From Vreelandella halophila (GTDB taxonomy: Bacteria; Pseudomonadota; Gammaproteobacteria; Pseudomonadales; Oleiphilaceae), in contig NZ_JACHUZ010000013.1 in the NCBI RefSeq assembly GCF_019903425.1, positions 1,648,168-1,712,167 on the forward strand: a stretch of DNA of 64,000 nucleotides, written 5' to 3'. The translations under genes were made by a program, and so were the position numbers. A model generated the notes under the pieces. The model saw only the letters and a program-made list of their open reading frames with translations. It did not search any database and was not told the DNA's origin. This document shows positions 11,662-20,592 of the stretch, piece by piece; the stretch's first letter is position 1, and every line of letters starts with the position of its first letter.

Positions 11662-12987
11662 ATGGACAACCTCATGACTCTATGGACCGGTAGCGGTCTG
11701 TACAATCTCACGCCGGGCGCGCTCACGATGATCGTGGTGGGCCTGGTGCTGCTCTACCTGGCAATCAACAAGAAGTTTGAGCCACTGCTCCTCGTGCCGA
11801 TCGGCTTCGGTACCATCCTCGCCAACCTTCCGGAGGCGGGGCTGGCCCAGAGCGCGATCGAGGCGGCCATCTACAGTGAGTCGCCGAGGGTGCTGGCTGC
11901 GTTGGCATCCGTGATGGATGTCAGCTTCGAAATGGGCCAGAAGGTGACGCCTGAAGTCATCAAGTCCTTTATCGAGGCCTATAAGGGCCTGGACGCCGAA
12001 GCGGCTCTCAGCGCCACCCAGGTGGCTACGGATATGGGCTATTCGCCTGGCATCATCCAGTCGTTCTATGCAGTGGCGATCGAAAGTGGCGTTGCGCCCC
12101 TGCTGATCTTCATGGGTGTCGGGGCCATGACGGATTTCGGTCCGCTTCTGGCCAACCCCAAGACCATGCTGCTGGGTGCCGCGGCACAGTTCGGTATCTT
12201 CGCCACCGTGCTTGGTGCGGCGCTGCTCAACTCCAGTGGCCTGATGGAGTTCTCCGTGGCGGAGGCTGCGGCCGTTGGCATCATCGGTGGTGCCGATGGT
12301 CCCACCTCCATCTATGTGTCCAGCATCCTGGCGCCGCACCTTCTGGGGGCGATCGCGGTTGCGGCCTATTCCTACATGGCCCTGGTGCCATTGATTCAGC
12401 CGCCCATCATGCGAGCGTTCACCACTCCCGAGGAGCGCAAGCTGAAGATGAGTCAGCTGCGTGAAGTCGGTAAGCTGGAAAAGATCCTGTTCCCGGTCTG
12501 CATCCTGGTTCTGACAGGCATGTTTCTTCCGGACGCAACACCGCTTCTGGGTATGTTCTGCTTCGGTAACCTCATGAAGGAGTGCGGCGTGGTCGAGCGT
12601 CTGAGCGACACGGTCCAGAACTCGCTGATCAATGCCGTCACCATCATTCTGGGACTCGCGGTTGGGTCCAAGATGGCCGCTGAGGCGTTCCTGAACACCC
12701 AGACTCTGGGTATTCTGGTGCTCGGAATCGGGGCCTTTGCGGTGGGCACCATGTGCGGTGTCCTCATGGCCAAGCTCATGAACGCGCTGACCAAGGAGAA
12801 GATCAACCCGCTGATCGGCTCAGCCGGGGTATCCGCCGTGCCGATGGCGGCCCGGGTATCCAACAAGGTGGGTCTGGAGGAGAATCATCAGAACTTCCTC
12901 CTGATGCACGCCATGGGCCCGAACGTGGCCGGTGTTATCGGTTCCGCCGTGGCGGCTGGCGTGATGATCAAGTTCGTCGGGGGCTGA
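11662..12987 (+). CDS. oadB: Oxaloacetate decarboxylase beta subunit, Na+ pump
   Basis: Integral membrane subunit that decarboxylates carboxybiotin and exports Na+. The 441 residues have many hydrophobic helices and the conserved [13 protein letters not shown] segment (about residues 210-222), whose aspartate is an essential Na+/proton site in the family. A later conserved [14 protein letters not shown] segment is also present. It starts 15 bp after oadA. The protein is of normal length (E. coli-type OadB about 433). Confidence 0.96.
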   Translation: MDNLMTLWTGSGLYNLTPGALTMIVVGLVLLYLAINKKFEPLLLVPIGFGTILANLPEAGLAQSAIEAAIYSESPRVLAALASVMDVSFEMGQKVTPEVIKSFIEAYKGLDAEAALSATQVATDMGYSPGIIQSFYAVAIESGVAPLLIFMGVGAMTDFGPLLANPKTMLLGAAAQFGIFATVLGAALLNSSGLMEFSVAEAAAVGIIGGADGPTSIYVSSILAPHLLGAIAVAAYSYMALVPLIQPPIMRAFTTPEERKLKMSQLREVGKLEKILFPVCILVLTGMFLPDATPLLGMFCFGNLMKECGVVERLSDTVQNSLINAVTIILGLAVGSKMAAEAFLNTQTLGILVLGIGAFAVGTMCGVLMAKLMNALTKEKINPLIGSAGVSAVPMAARVSNKVGLEENHQNFLLMHAMGPNVAGVIGSAVAAGVMIKFVGG

Positions 12988-12997
12988 TCCCGGCGTG

Positions 12998-13040
12998 ACC
13001 GGCGGCCCTGTCCAGGGCGCCGGTCCCTTCCTTCCTTTTT
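12998..13040 (+). terminator. Terminator after oadB
   Basis: A GC-rich hairpin pairs 12998-13010 with 13013-13024 (ACCGGC then GCCCTG against CAGGGCGCCGGT, one bulged G). It is followed by CCCTTCCTTCCTTTTT. It lies where oadGAB meets the convergent rnt gene. Confidence 0.65.
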
Positions 13041-13690
13041 CAGGCCTCTCCGGGTGACGGCGGCGGCCATCCCCCCAACGCTTTCCAGCGGTTCACGATC
13101 AGACAGAACAGCTCCGCTGTCTTATTCGCGTCATACAGGGCGGAGTGGGCCTCTTTGTTGTCGAACTCAATATCCGCCAGCCGGCAGGCTTCCGCCAGGA
13201 CCGTGTGACCCAGTGCCAGACCGGACAGGGCGGACGTATCGAACGTTGAGAAGGGGTGGAACGGGTTGCGCTTGATGTTCTGCCGTTCGGACGCAGCCTT
13301 TACAAAGCCCAGATCAAAGGTCGCGTTGTGGCCCACCAGTACGGCGCGCTTGCACTGGTTGCGGCGCACGGCCTGACGGATGGGCTGGAAGGTGCCGCGC
13401 ATGGCTTCCAGTTCCGGCCGTTCATCGCGCAGGGGGTTGCCTGGCTCGATGCCCGTGAACTGGAGCGCGGCCTTTTCAAGGTTGGCTCCCTCGAAAGGCT
13501 GCACGTTGTACTGGATGCGCTCGCCCGGGTAAATCCAGCCCTCGTCATCCATTTCCAGAAGGACCGTGGCGATTTCAAGCAGCGCGTCAGTGGCGGCATT
13601 GAAACCCCCGGTTTCCACGTCCACCACAACCGGCAGGAAGCCCCGGAAGCGTTGCTGCATCAGCGTCGGTGTTGGCGCCTGGCTGCTCAC
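13040..13690 (-). CDS. rnt: Ribonuclease T
   Basis: DEDDh 3'-5' exoribonuclease that matures tRNA and other small RNA 3' ends. The 216 residues carry the catalytic set D24 and E26 in [10 protein letters not shown]126 in HNATFDLGF, and H182/D187 in [10 protein letters not shown]. Aromatic residues expected for 3'-end CCA recognition are around. The start is GTG at 13690, overlapping the TGA of pyrC as GTGA, so the two are translationally coupled. The rnt-pyrC arrangement beside motY-argG is conserved in Pseudomonas. Confidence 0.95.
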   Translation of the reverse strand: MSSQAPTPTLMQQRFRGFLPVVVDVETGGFNAATDALLEIATVLLEMDDEGWIYPGERIQYNVQPFEGANLEKAALQFTGIEPGNPLRDERPELEAMRGTFQPIRQAVRRNQCKRAVLVGHNATFDLGFVKAASERQNIKRNPFHPFSTFDTSALSGLALGHTVLAEACRLADIEFDNKEAHSALYDANKTAELFCLIVNRWKALGGWPPPSPGEA

Positions 13691-14736
13691 TCCGGGGTCT
13701 CCCCGTCGTCGATCCGCCAGTTCAGCGTGCTGCCGGCATTCAGGGGCACAATGGGATGGCCGTCGTCATGAAGGACATCGGGAATCGTGTGCGGATCCCG
13801 GCGCAGGGTGATGCGGTCAGCGTTGCGGGGCAGCCCGTAGAAGTCCGCCCCGTGCAGGGAAGCAAAGCCTTCCAGGCGGTCCAGAGCCTCGGCTTCCTCA
13901 AAAAAGTGGGCATAGAGTTCGATGGCCGCGTAGGCTGAATAACAGCCCGCGCAGCCGCAACCGGTTTCCTTGCGATTGCGGTCGTGGGGGGCGGAGTCCG
14001 TGCCCAGGAAGAACCGGGGATCCCCGCTGGTGGCGGCTTCCCGCAGTGCCTGCTGATGGCGGTGGCGCTTGAGGATCGGTAGGCAGTAGAAATGCGGCCG
14101 GATGCCGCCCACCAGCAGGTGGTTGCGGTTGAAGAGCAGGTGCTGGGGCGTGATGGTGGCGCCCAGGTTGTGCTCTCTTGACCGTACGAATTCAGCGGCG
14201 TCCGCCGTCGTAATGTGCTCCATGACCACCCGCAGGCCGGGCAGGCGCTCGATAAGGGGCGCCAGGACCTCGTCGATGAAGACCTTTTCCCGGTCGAAGA
14301 TATCGACTTCGGGGCGGGTCACTTCCCCATGGGTGAGCAGCAGCAGGCCCTCTTCCGCCATGGTTTCCAGGGCGGCATCAATATGGCGGATGTCGGTGAC
14401 GCCGGAGTCGGAGTTTGTGGTGGCGCCCGCTGGGTAGAGCTTGCCGGCCACCACGCCGGCGCGGGCCGCCTCGCGGATCATGTCCGGCGTGGTATTGTCC
14501 GTGAGGTAGAGCGTCATCAGTGGCTCAAACGCGCTGCCGGCCGGCACAGCGCTTCGGATCCGCTCACGGTAATCCAGGGCCTGAGCCGCCGTGGTGACTG
14601 GCGGTGTCAGGTTGGGCATGATGATGGCGCGGCCGAAGCGTTGCGCCGACGCGGGAACCACCTGGCGCATAATGTCGCCATCGCGGACATGCAGGTGCCA
14701 GTCGTCGGGTCGGGTCAGGGTCAGTGTGTCGGTCAT
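13687..14736 (-). CDS. pyrC: Dihydroorotase
   Basis: Zinc enzyme cyclising carbamoyl-aspartate to dihydroorotate in pyrimidine synthesis. The 349 residues match class II E. coli PyrC (348). Metal ligands H14 and H16 are in [19 protein letters not shown] and [11 protein letters not shown] (with the lysine expected to be carboxylated) follow, and [12 protein letters not shown] holds the catalytic aspartate. The ATG at 14736 gives the family N-terminus [13 protein letters not shown]; an upstream frame extension has no similarity. Divergent from motY and coupled to rnt. Confidence 0.96.
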   Translation of the reverse strand: MTDTLTLTRPDDWHLHVRDGDIMRQVVPASAQRFGRAIIMPNLTPPVTTAAQALDYRERIRSAVPAGSAFEPLMTLYLTDNTTPDMIREAARAGVVAGKLYPAGATTNSDSGVTDIRHIDAALETMAEEGLLLLTHGEVTRPEVDIFDREKVFIDEVLAPLIERLPGLRVVMEHITTADAAEFVRSREHNLGATITPQHLLFNRNHLLVGGIRPHFYCLPILKRHRHQQALREAATSGDPRFFLGTDSAPHDRNRKETGCGCAGCYSAYAAIELYAHFFEEAEALDRLEGFASLHGADFYGLPRNADRITLRRDPHTIPDVLHDDGHPIVPLNAGSTLNWRIDDGETPE

Positions 14737-14814
14737 GGCGCGAAGTATACCAGAAGATCCGGGGCTCAAGTTCCGGTGCTGGCTGCCGATACCCGAGGTT
14801 GAAGCGTCAGAACA

Positions 14815-15753
14815 ATGGTTCCAATTGCCATGAAGCCACGTCACTGGATTGTCGCCGCGCTGCTTGCTGCCTGGCTGCCCTCGGGCGCCCTGGGCACCAC
14901 ATTCTCGGCAGGCATCGAAAACAGCCGCTGGATCCTCTCGGATTCCGTCTTCGCGTGCACGTTGACGCATCCGGTCCCCGGTTATGGCGAGGCGGTCTTC
15001 TATCATCGCGCGGGGGAATCACTGCGCTTCTTTCTGCAGCCTGTCCGCAATCCCATGCGGGCGGGGGAGGCAGCGCTGGTTATCGAGCAGCCTTCCTGGA
15101 AGGCTGGCAAGCCCGTGGATGATCTGGGGTATGTGCGGGTGGAGGATGACCATGACCGGCCCGTGGAGCTTTCCTCCGGCACCAGTGAGCGGATGCTTGC
15201 CAGTCTCCGGGACGGGCGCAGGCCTACCTTTACCCGCCGGGCACGCCAGAGCGAACGCCCGGTGCGCGTGCGGCTGAACCACGTCAACTACGGCAGTCCC
15301 CATCGGTCCTTCCGCCGTTGTCAGAGTGAGCTTCTGCCGGTGAACTACGACCAGGTTCAGCGCACCGTGGTCCTGTTCGATCTGGATGAATCCCACCTGA
15401 GCCAGGAAGCCCGTGAGCGCCTTGATGACGTGGCCCTGTACGTTAAAGCTGATGACCGGGTCACGCAGATCTACGTGGATGGGCATACCGACAGTATCGG
15501 AACCCCTCTGCGCAACCGTGAACTGTCCGAGGCGAGGGCGGATGTGGTAGCCGGCTACCTCCAGGAGCAGGGGGTTCCGGAGGACCAGCTCGTCAAGCGC
15601 TTCCATGGCGACCGCTATCCGGTTGCCGGTGTGGAAACGCCCGGCCCGAGGCACCGTCGAGCCACGGTTCGGCTCGAACGGGAGAACGATGACGGCGAAG
15701 CCGAGCCGGTGGTGACCCAGGCCCAGCGCGATGACCTGGTGATCGTTGACTGA
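14815..15753 (+). CDS. motY: MotY-type flagellar protein / OmpA-family peptidoglycan-binding protein
   Basis: Exported protein of about 310 residues: an N-terminal signal peptide (hydrophobic stretch ending near SGALG), a MotY-like N-terminal domain with two Cys, and a C-terminal OmpA-like domain (about 190-295) with [14 protein letters not shown] that binds peptidoglycan. In Vibrio and Pseudomonas, MotY forms the T-ring that assembles stator units around the flagellar motor. Context beside pyrC and argG is the same as PA3526 in P. aeruginosa. Two starts are possible: ATG 14815, with GAGG upstream, and ATG 14830, which gives a shorter signal peptide. Confidence 0.88.
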   Translation: MVPIAMKPRHWIVAALLAAWLPSGALGTTFSAGIENSRWILSDSVFACTLTHPVPGYGEAVFYHRAGESLRFFLQPVRNPMRAGEAALVIEQPSWKAGKPVDDLGYVRVEDDHDRPVELSSGTSERMLASLRDGRRPTFTRRARQSERPVRVRLNHVNYGSPHRSFRRCQSELLPVNYDQVQRTVVLFDLDESHLSQEARERLDDVALYVKADDRVTQIYVDGHTDSIGTPLRNRELSEARADVVAGYLQEQGVPEDQLVKRFHGDRYPVAGVETPGPRHRRATVRLERENDDGEAEPVVTQAQRDDLVIVD

Positions 15754-15760
15754 AGCCGGA

Positions 15761-15791
15761 TTGGCTCCGGACCCCGCCCTTGCCGTAAAAT
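15761..15791 (+). promoter_or_regulatory. Possible promoter for argG
   Basis: TAAAAT at 15786-15791 is preceded by TTGGCT at 15761-15766. The spacer is 19 bp, longer than ideal. It lies in the 112 bp gap between motY and argG. Confidence 0.35.
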
Positions 15792-15865
15792 ACCCGCCAC
15801 TGATCAGCAGGCCCGGGTGCCGTGGGCACCCGGCGTTCATGAATTCCGGATAAGGCGAAACAGCG

Positions 15866-17077
15866 ATGTCAGACATCAACAAGGTCGTTCTGGCCTACTC
15901 CGGGGGGCTCGATACCTCCGTCATCGTCAAATGGCTCCAGGAAACCTACGACTGCGAGGTGGTGACCTTCACCGCCGACATCGGCCAGGGCGAGGAGGTC
16001 GAGCCCGCGCGTGAAAAAGCCAAGGGCCTGGGCGTGAAGGAAATCTACATTGAGGACCTGCGCGAGGAGTTCACGCGCGACTACGTCTACCCGATGTTCC
16101 GCGCCAACACTGTCTATGAGGGCGAGTACCTGCTGGGTACCTCCATTGCCCGCCCGCTGATCGCCCGTCGCCTGGTGGAGATCGCCAACGAGACGGGCGC
16201 GGACGCCATCGCGCACGGTGCCACCGGCAAGGGCAACGACCAGGTACGCTTCGAGCTGGGCGCCTACGCGCTCAAGCCCGGCATCAAGGTCATCGCTCCC
16301 TGGCGCGAATGGGACCTCAATTCCCGCCAGAAGCTGCTCGACTACTGTGATCACCACGGCATTCCCGTTGAGAAACAGCAGGGCAAGTCCCCGTACTCCA
16401 TGGACGCCAACCTCCTGCATATCTCCTACGAGGGCGAAGTGCTGGAGGACCCCTGGGCCCAGGCCGAGGACGACATGTGGCGCTGGAGCGTCTCGCCCGA
16501 GCAGGCGCCGGACGAGCCGACCATCCTGGACGTGACCTATGAGTGCGGGGACATCGTCGCCATCAATGGCGAGCGCATGAAGCCCCACGAGGTACTTTCG
16601 TACCTCAATAAGGTTGCCGGCGATAACGGCATCGGCCGGATCGACATCGTCGAGAACCGCTACGTGGGCATGAAGTCCCGCGGTTGCTACGAGACCCCGG
16701 GCGGCACCGTTATGCTAAAGGCTCATCGTGCCATTGAATCGATCACGCTGGACCGGGAAGTGGCCCACCTGAAGGACAGCATCATGCCGCGCTACGCGGA
16801 GGTGGTGTACAACGGCTACTGGTGGGCCCCCGAGCGCCGCGCCATGCAGGCCCTGATCGACGAGACCCAGGGCCACGTCAATGGCGATGTACGCCTCAAG
16901 CTCTACAAGGGTAACGTGGAGGTCCTGGGCCGCCGTTCAGAGGACTCGCTCTTTGATGAGAAGGTTGCAACCTTTGAGGAGGACGAGGGCGCCTACGACC
17001 AGAAGGATGCGGAAGGCTTCATCAAGCTGAATGCCCTCCGCCTGCGTATCGCCGCCTCCAAGGGGCGCTCCCTCTAA
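15866..17077 (+). CDS. argG: Argininosuccinate synthase
   Basis: Joins citrulline and aspartate with ATP in arginine synthesis. The 403 residues are the short (type 1) form. The PP-loop [16 protein letters not shown] sits at residues 9-24, [12 protein letters not shown] contacts citrulline/aspartate, and [11 protein letters not shown] is conserved. The gene is followed head-on by the host-attachment protein gene 7 bp away. Order pyrC / motY-argG is conserved in pseudomonads. Confidence 0.97.
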   Translation: MSDINKVVLAYSGGLDTSVIVKWLQETYDCEVVTFTADIGQGEEVEPAREKAKGLGVKEIYIEDLREEFTRDYVYPMFRANTVYEGEYLLGTSIARPLIARRLVEIANETGADAIAHGATGKGNDQVRFELGAYALKPGIKVIAPWREWDLNSRQKLLDYCDHHGIPVEKQQGKSPYSMDANLLHISYEGEVLEDPWAQAEDDMWRWSVSPEQAPDEPTILDVTYECGDIVAINGERMKPHEVLSYLNKVAGDNGIGRIDIVENRYVGMKSRGCYETPGGTVMLKAHRAIESITLDREVAHLKDSIMPRYAEVVYNGYWWAPERRAMQALIDETQGHVNGDVRLKLYKGNVEVLGRRSEDSLFDEKVATFEEDEGAYDQKDAEGFIKLNALRLRIAASKGRSL

Positions 17078-17084
17078 GCCCCTC

Positions 17085-17546
17085 CTACTTGATGCGTTCC
17101 GGGAAGTGCTTGCGCAGTTCCCGGGCGCTCATCTGGGAAAAGTCCTTGCCAATCTCCTCCGCCACGATTGCCCTGAGCTCTGGCTTAAGATGTTTGCGCA
17201 GCTCGCCCAGGAATTTGGGCGGGGCGGCAATGTAGATCTTGTCCAGTTCGCCCTGGCTGCGGGTGTGCTCCAGATTATCCGCCAGCTCCCTCGCGAACTT
17301 CTGTGCCTCCACTTCCTTCGGTTCGCTGTGCTCCTCCATGGCGCTTCGGCCGCTGTTCATGGAATCCGCCTGGCGGCCGGGGCGGTCCGTGGTCAGGTCG
17401 CCGTCATGCAGTCGGGCTTCGGGGTTGATCAGGGTGTCCACCTCTTTGAAGTCGCCCTTGGGGGAGTCCGTGGTGAACAGGCGTGCGCGGCTGGCGTCGG
17501 CAACCACGATGCGAACCTTCGGCATGGTGAAGTGGGGGTTGTTCAT
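17085..17546 (-). CDS. Host attachment family protein (bacterial eRF1-like fold)
   Basis: A 153-residue protein with the family pattern: KVRIVVADASRARLFTTD at the N-terminus, a variable charged middle (GRQADSMNSGRSAMEEHSEP) and a C-terminal half with IYIAAPPKFLGELRKHL and a basic end. Families annotated as required for attachment to host cells are thought to be release-factor-1-like (baeRF) domains that interact with ribosomes, so the host-attachment name is probably misleading. A GGAGAGG lies just upstream of the ATG at 17546. It converges on argG. No partner gene is evident. Confidence 0.8.
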   Translation of the reverse strand: MNNPHFTMPKVRIVVADASRARLFTTDSPKGDFKEVDTLINPEARLHDGDLTTDRPGRQADSMNSGRSAMEEHSEPKEVEAQKFARELADNLEHTRSQGELDKIYIAAPPKFLGELRKHLKPELRAIVAEEIGKDFSQMSARELRKHFPERIK

Positions 17547-17660
17547 GGAGCCTCTCCTCTACGGATCGGTGGGTGAAGAACTCCTTTATAGAATCACTGT
17601 GGGGGCTGTTTGGGGGTGGGGCAAGGGGGGTGTGACGTGACCGGTCAATCTCCGGGAGTC

Positions 17661-17711
17661 AATCACTGAAAATAGAGTGATTTGTTTCATGAGGCCTATG
17701 ACCATCGGTCA
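17661..17711 (+). promoter_or_regulatory. Two palindromes upstream of the acylase gene
   Basis: A perfect inverted repeat AATCACT (17661-17667) / AGTGATT (17676-17682) has an 8 bp spacer, and TGACC-ATC-GGTCA follows at 17699-17711. Both lie 80-130 bp before the acylase start, where a dimeric regulator would bind. No adjacent regulator gene is present. The symmetry is seen; the role is inferred. Confidence 0.4.
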
Positions 17712-17790
17712 CGGTGTAGTAATTTGATCGAAGCGGCAGTAATGGCCTGTTTAAAGCAGGAACAACAATAAACAATAAGAGGATGCAGGT

Positions 17791-20415
17791 ATGACTTCTC
17801 CCTGGCTAAAGCGAGTGCCCGGTGTGGTACTGCTCGCAGGTACATTGATGCTATCAGGTTGTTTCTTCGACGGTGACTCCGGATCCAGCTCCGGGAACCG
17901 ACTTGAACCTGTAAATGATGAATACAACGCAACGGTCCGCCGCACGACTAACGGTGTTCCGCACATCCAGGCCGATACGTTGGGCTCCGTCGCTTTTGGC
18001 GCCGGGTATGCCCAAGCTAGTGACAACCTTTGTACTCTTGCAGAAACCATCGTAAAGGCCCGCAGCGAACGCGCGAAGTATTTTGGACCCGGTCCGAACG
18101 ATGTCAATATTATCAGTGACTTCAGTCTTAAGGCGCAGGACGTATACGGAGGCGCTAAAGACGGCTACGAACAGCTCAGTGATGAAAGTCGCGCTATGCT
18201 CGATGGCTATACCGCCGGCTATAACCAGTACCTTGAAGAGACGGATCCGTCAGATCACTCGAGCCAGTGTCAGGGTCAGCCCTGGGTGATGCAGATTGAG
18301 CCGGTGGATCTGTTGGCGCATTATAGGGTGATTGCCCAGTTTGCCAGTGGGCAGGGGTTCGCGACCGGTGCGGTATTCGGAGCAACCCCACCTGGCGAAT
18401 CGCCCAGCCCATCGCCGGTGATGGCTTCCGCTGAGCCGACGGAGAAAGTGCAGCAGATGACTTCCGGTGTCGCCCGTAACGCGGTTCAGGGTGGCAGCCA
18501 GGCTCTTAAGGAAAAACCGGCTATGGCCAGTAATGCCTGGGCTATTGGCAGCGACCTGAGTTCGGCCAGCGGCGGTGCTCTGCTGGGCAACCCTCACTTT
18601 CCGTACACGGGCCCCCGCCGTCTTTACCAGATGCAGTTAACGGTCCCGGACTACCTCAACGTTCAGGGTGCTGGTCTATTGGGGACCGCAATTCCTCTCA
18701 TTAACTACAATGAGAACCTGGGGTGGTCCCATACGGTAACGACCAGTAACCGTTTTACCGTCTATGAGCTGACGTTGAAGGATGGTGATCCAATGACGTA
18801 CATCAAGGACGGTGAGGAAAAATCGATTACATCGAGGACGTTCCAGATTGAGGTTAATACGGGTGCACCAGAAACCCAGACACTGGAACGCACCTTCTAC
18901 TACTCCGAGTATGGCCCGATGGTTCGCCTACAGGAGGCGACAGAGGGTGGATTGTCGCAGTGGGGCGATGACGGTACAGCCTACACTTACCGGGATGCCA
19001 ACCTGAACCGGAACAACCTGCTGGATACCTGGTTGCGCATGAGTCGTGCCAGTAACCTGGAGGAGTTCAAGGATGTGTTCCGGGAATGCGGTTCGACACT
19101 CTGGACCAATACCATCTATGCGGATGCCGAGGGCAACGCGTACTACATCGACAGCAGTTCGGTGCCCAACCTTTCAGAGGAATCTCAGGAGGTCGTTAAT
19201 TTCAAGCGCCAGGCCAGTGCCGACTATAGGGATCTGTTCAACTCAGGGGTGGTCCTTCTGGACGGTGATACCTCCCGGGATGATTGGGTTGAAGGCGAGT
19301 GCAACGGCATCGTGCCTTTTGAGGACAGGCCGAAGCTGCAACGGTCCGACTGGGTTCAGAACTCCAACGACAGTCATTGGGCCACCAACCCCAAGTCGTT
19401 CCTGACCGGCTATTCGCCTTTGTTTGGGCTGGAAGAGGTGGAGCAGGGGCCGCGGACACGCATTGGCATCAAGATGCTGCAGAACCCCCAGAGTGATGGG
19501 TTTGGTAATGGCACCCAGACCAAGTGGCCGGCAGGGCAGGATGGTAAGTTCAGTGCCCAGGACCTGATTGACACCATCTATAATGACCGGAGCTTCTGGG
19601 CAGAACAGTATCTCTCCGAGTTGAGGAGTCGGTGTACGACGATTGGAGCAATGGCGGTTAATCTGCCGGATGGTGGAAGTCGGGCGGTGGACGAGGGATG
19701 CGATGTGCTCGCCAACTGGGATGGCTACTACGATCTGGACAGCGTTGGTGCCCCTGTATTCCGGGTGTTCATCGCCAACTACCTGAACGTCATTGAGGAC
19801 AACCCGGGTGAGTTGACGACGGCATTTGACCCGAGCCAGCCAGTGGCAACACCGGCAGGCCCTGATCCTGCTAATGCAGGGATGGCAGATGACCGGATGC
19901 TGCAATCCCTGGCGCAGGGCCTGAATGCCCTAGACACCGCAGGTGTGAGTTACAACGCCGCACTGCGGGACGTACAGGTCTATCAACCCTCCGGCGGTGT
20001 ACCGCCCGGCGGCTCACCCAGGGCTTTGGGCCAGTCGTTCCCCTGGCATGGTGGCAATGGCGGCATTGATGGAACCTTTAACGCGGTCGGTGTCAGGGAT
20101 CTTCCGACCAAGCAGGATACCCTATACCCGCGTGTGAATCCGGTCACACTGCCGAACACGGCAGGACTTGCGGAACAGCAGGGCAAGTGGTTCAAAATCC
20201 GGGGTGCAAGCTACCACTTCGGGCTCGAGTTTACGGAGGATGGACCCAAGGCCTACGGTCTGACTTCCTACTCCCAGTCCACGGATCCGGACTCGCCGTT
20301 CTTCAATGATCAGGCCCAGCGGTACTCGGATAAGAACCCGCGTCCCTTCCCGTTCAGTGAGAGCGAGATTCGGCAGAATCTGCTGGATAACGGCACAACC
20401 ACTATTTCCAACTGA
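17791..20415 (+). CDS. Penicillin acylase family lipoprotein (AHL/PvdQ-type acylase)
   Basis: An 874-residue Ntn-hydrolase. The N-terminus is a lipoprotein signal with lipobox LSGC, followed by Asp/Gly/Ser, so it is probably membrane-anchored. The alpha-chain segment has VPHIQADTLGSVAFGAGYAQ; after a Ser/Pro-rich linker (about 200-245) self-cleavage is expected before S247 in MASNAWAIGS, the new N-terminal nucleophile, then GNPHFPYTGPRRLYQ. Members hydrolyse beta-lactams, N-acyl-homoserine lactones or other acyl amides; the exact substrate cannot be told. The residue before S247 is Ala where Gly is common. Codons here use more A/T than flanking core genes. It is probably monocistronic. Confidence 0.85.
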   Translation: MTSPWLKRVPGVVLLAGTLMLSGCFFDGDSGSSSGNRLEPVNDEYNATVRRTTNGVPHIQADTLGSVAFGAGYAQASDNLCTLAETIVKARSERAKYFGPGPNDVNIISDFSLKAQDVYGGAKDGYEQLSDESRAMLDGYTAGYNQYLEETDPSDHSSQCQGQPWVMQIEPVDLLAHYRVIAQFASGQGFATGAVFGATPPGESPSPSPVMASAEPTEKVQQMTSGVARNAVQGGSQALKEKPAMASNAWAIGSDLSSASGGALLGNPHFPYTGPRRLYQMQLTVPDYLNVQGAGLLGTAIPLINYNENLGWSHTVTTSNRFTVYELTLKDGDPMTYIKDGEEKSITSRTFQIEVNTGAPETQTLERTFYYSEYGPMVRLQEATEGGLSQWGDDGTAYTYRDANLNRNNLLDTWLRMSRASNLEEFKDVFRECGSTLWTNTIYADAEGNAYYIDSSSVPNLSEESQEVVNFKRQASADYRDLFNSGVVLLDGDTSRDDWVEGECNGIVPFEDRPKLQRSDWVQNSNDSHWATNPKSFLTGYSPLFGLEEVEQGPRTRIGIKMLQNPQSDGFGNGTQTKWPAGQDGKFSAQDLIDTIYNDRSFWAEQYLSELRSRCTTIGAMAVNLPDGGSRAVDEGCDVLANWDGYYDLDSVGAPVFRVFIANYLNVIEDNPGELTTAFDPSQPVATPAGPDPANAGMADDRMLQSLAQGLNALDTAGVSYNAALRDVQVYQPSGGVPPGGSPRALGQSFPWHGGNGGIDGTFNAVGVRDLPTKQDTLYPRVNPVTLPNTAGLAEQQGKWFKIRGASYHFGLEFTEDGPKAYGLTSYSQSTDPDSPFFNDQAQRYSDKNPRPFPFSESEIRQNLLDNGTTTISN

Positions 20416-20422
20416 TCCGTCC

Positions 20423-20455
20423 GGGCGGGGCCAAGCCCCGCCCATTCATTACTGT
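20423..20455 (+). terminator. Hairpin after the acylase gene
   Basis: GGGCGGGGC (20423-20431) pairs perfectly with GCCCCGCCC (20435-20443) around a 3 nt loop, 8 bp after the stop codon. The downstream tail ATTCATTACTGTTTTCT is only moderately T-rich. Stem strength supports termination. Confidence 0.55.
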
Positions 20456-20592
20456 TTTCTACTCTCTCTATCCCTAACAGACGCGCTTAATTTAGTGGAT
20501 CTCGGCCTCGATCATTTGGGTATCGACGTGATTTGATCGGCGTATGACATCAACTCCAAATACTTAGGGCATATATCCTCAAGGGATTCAAC

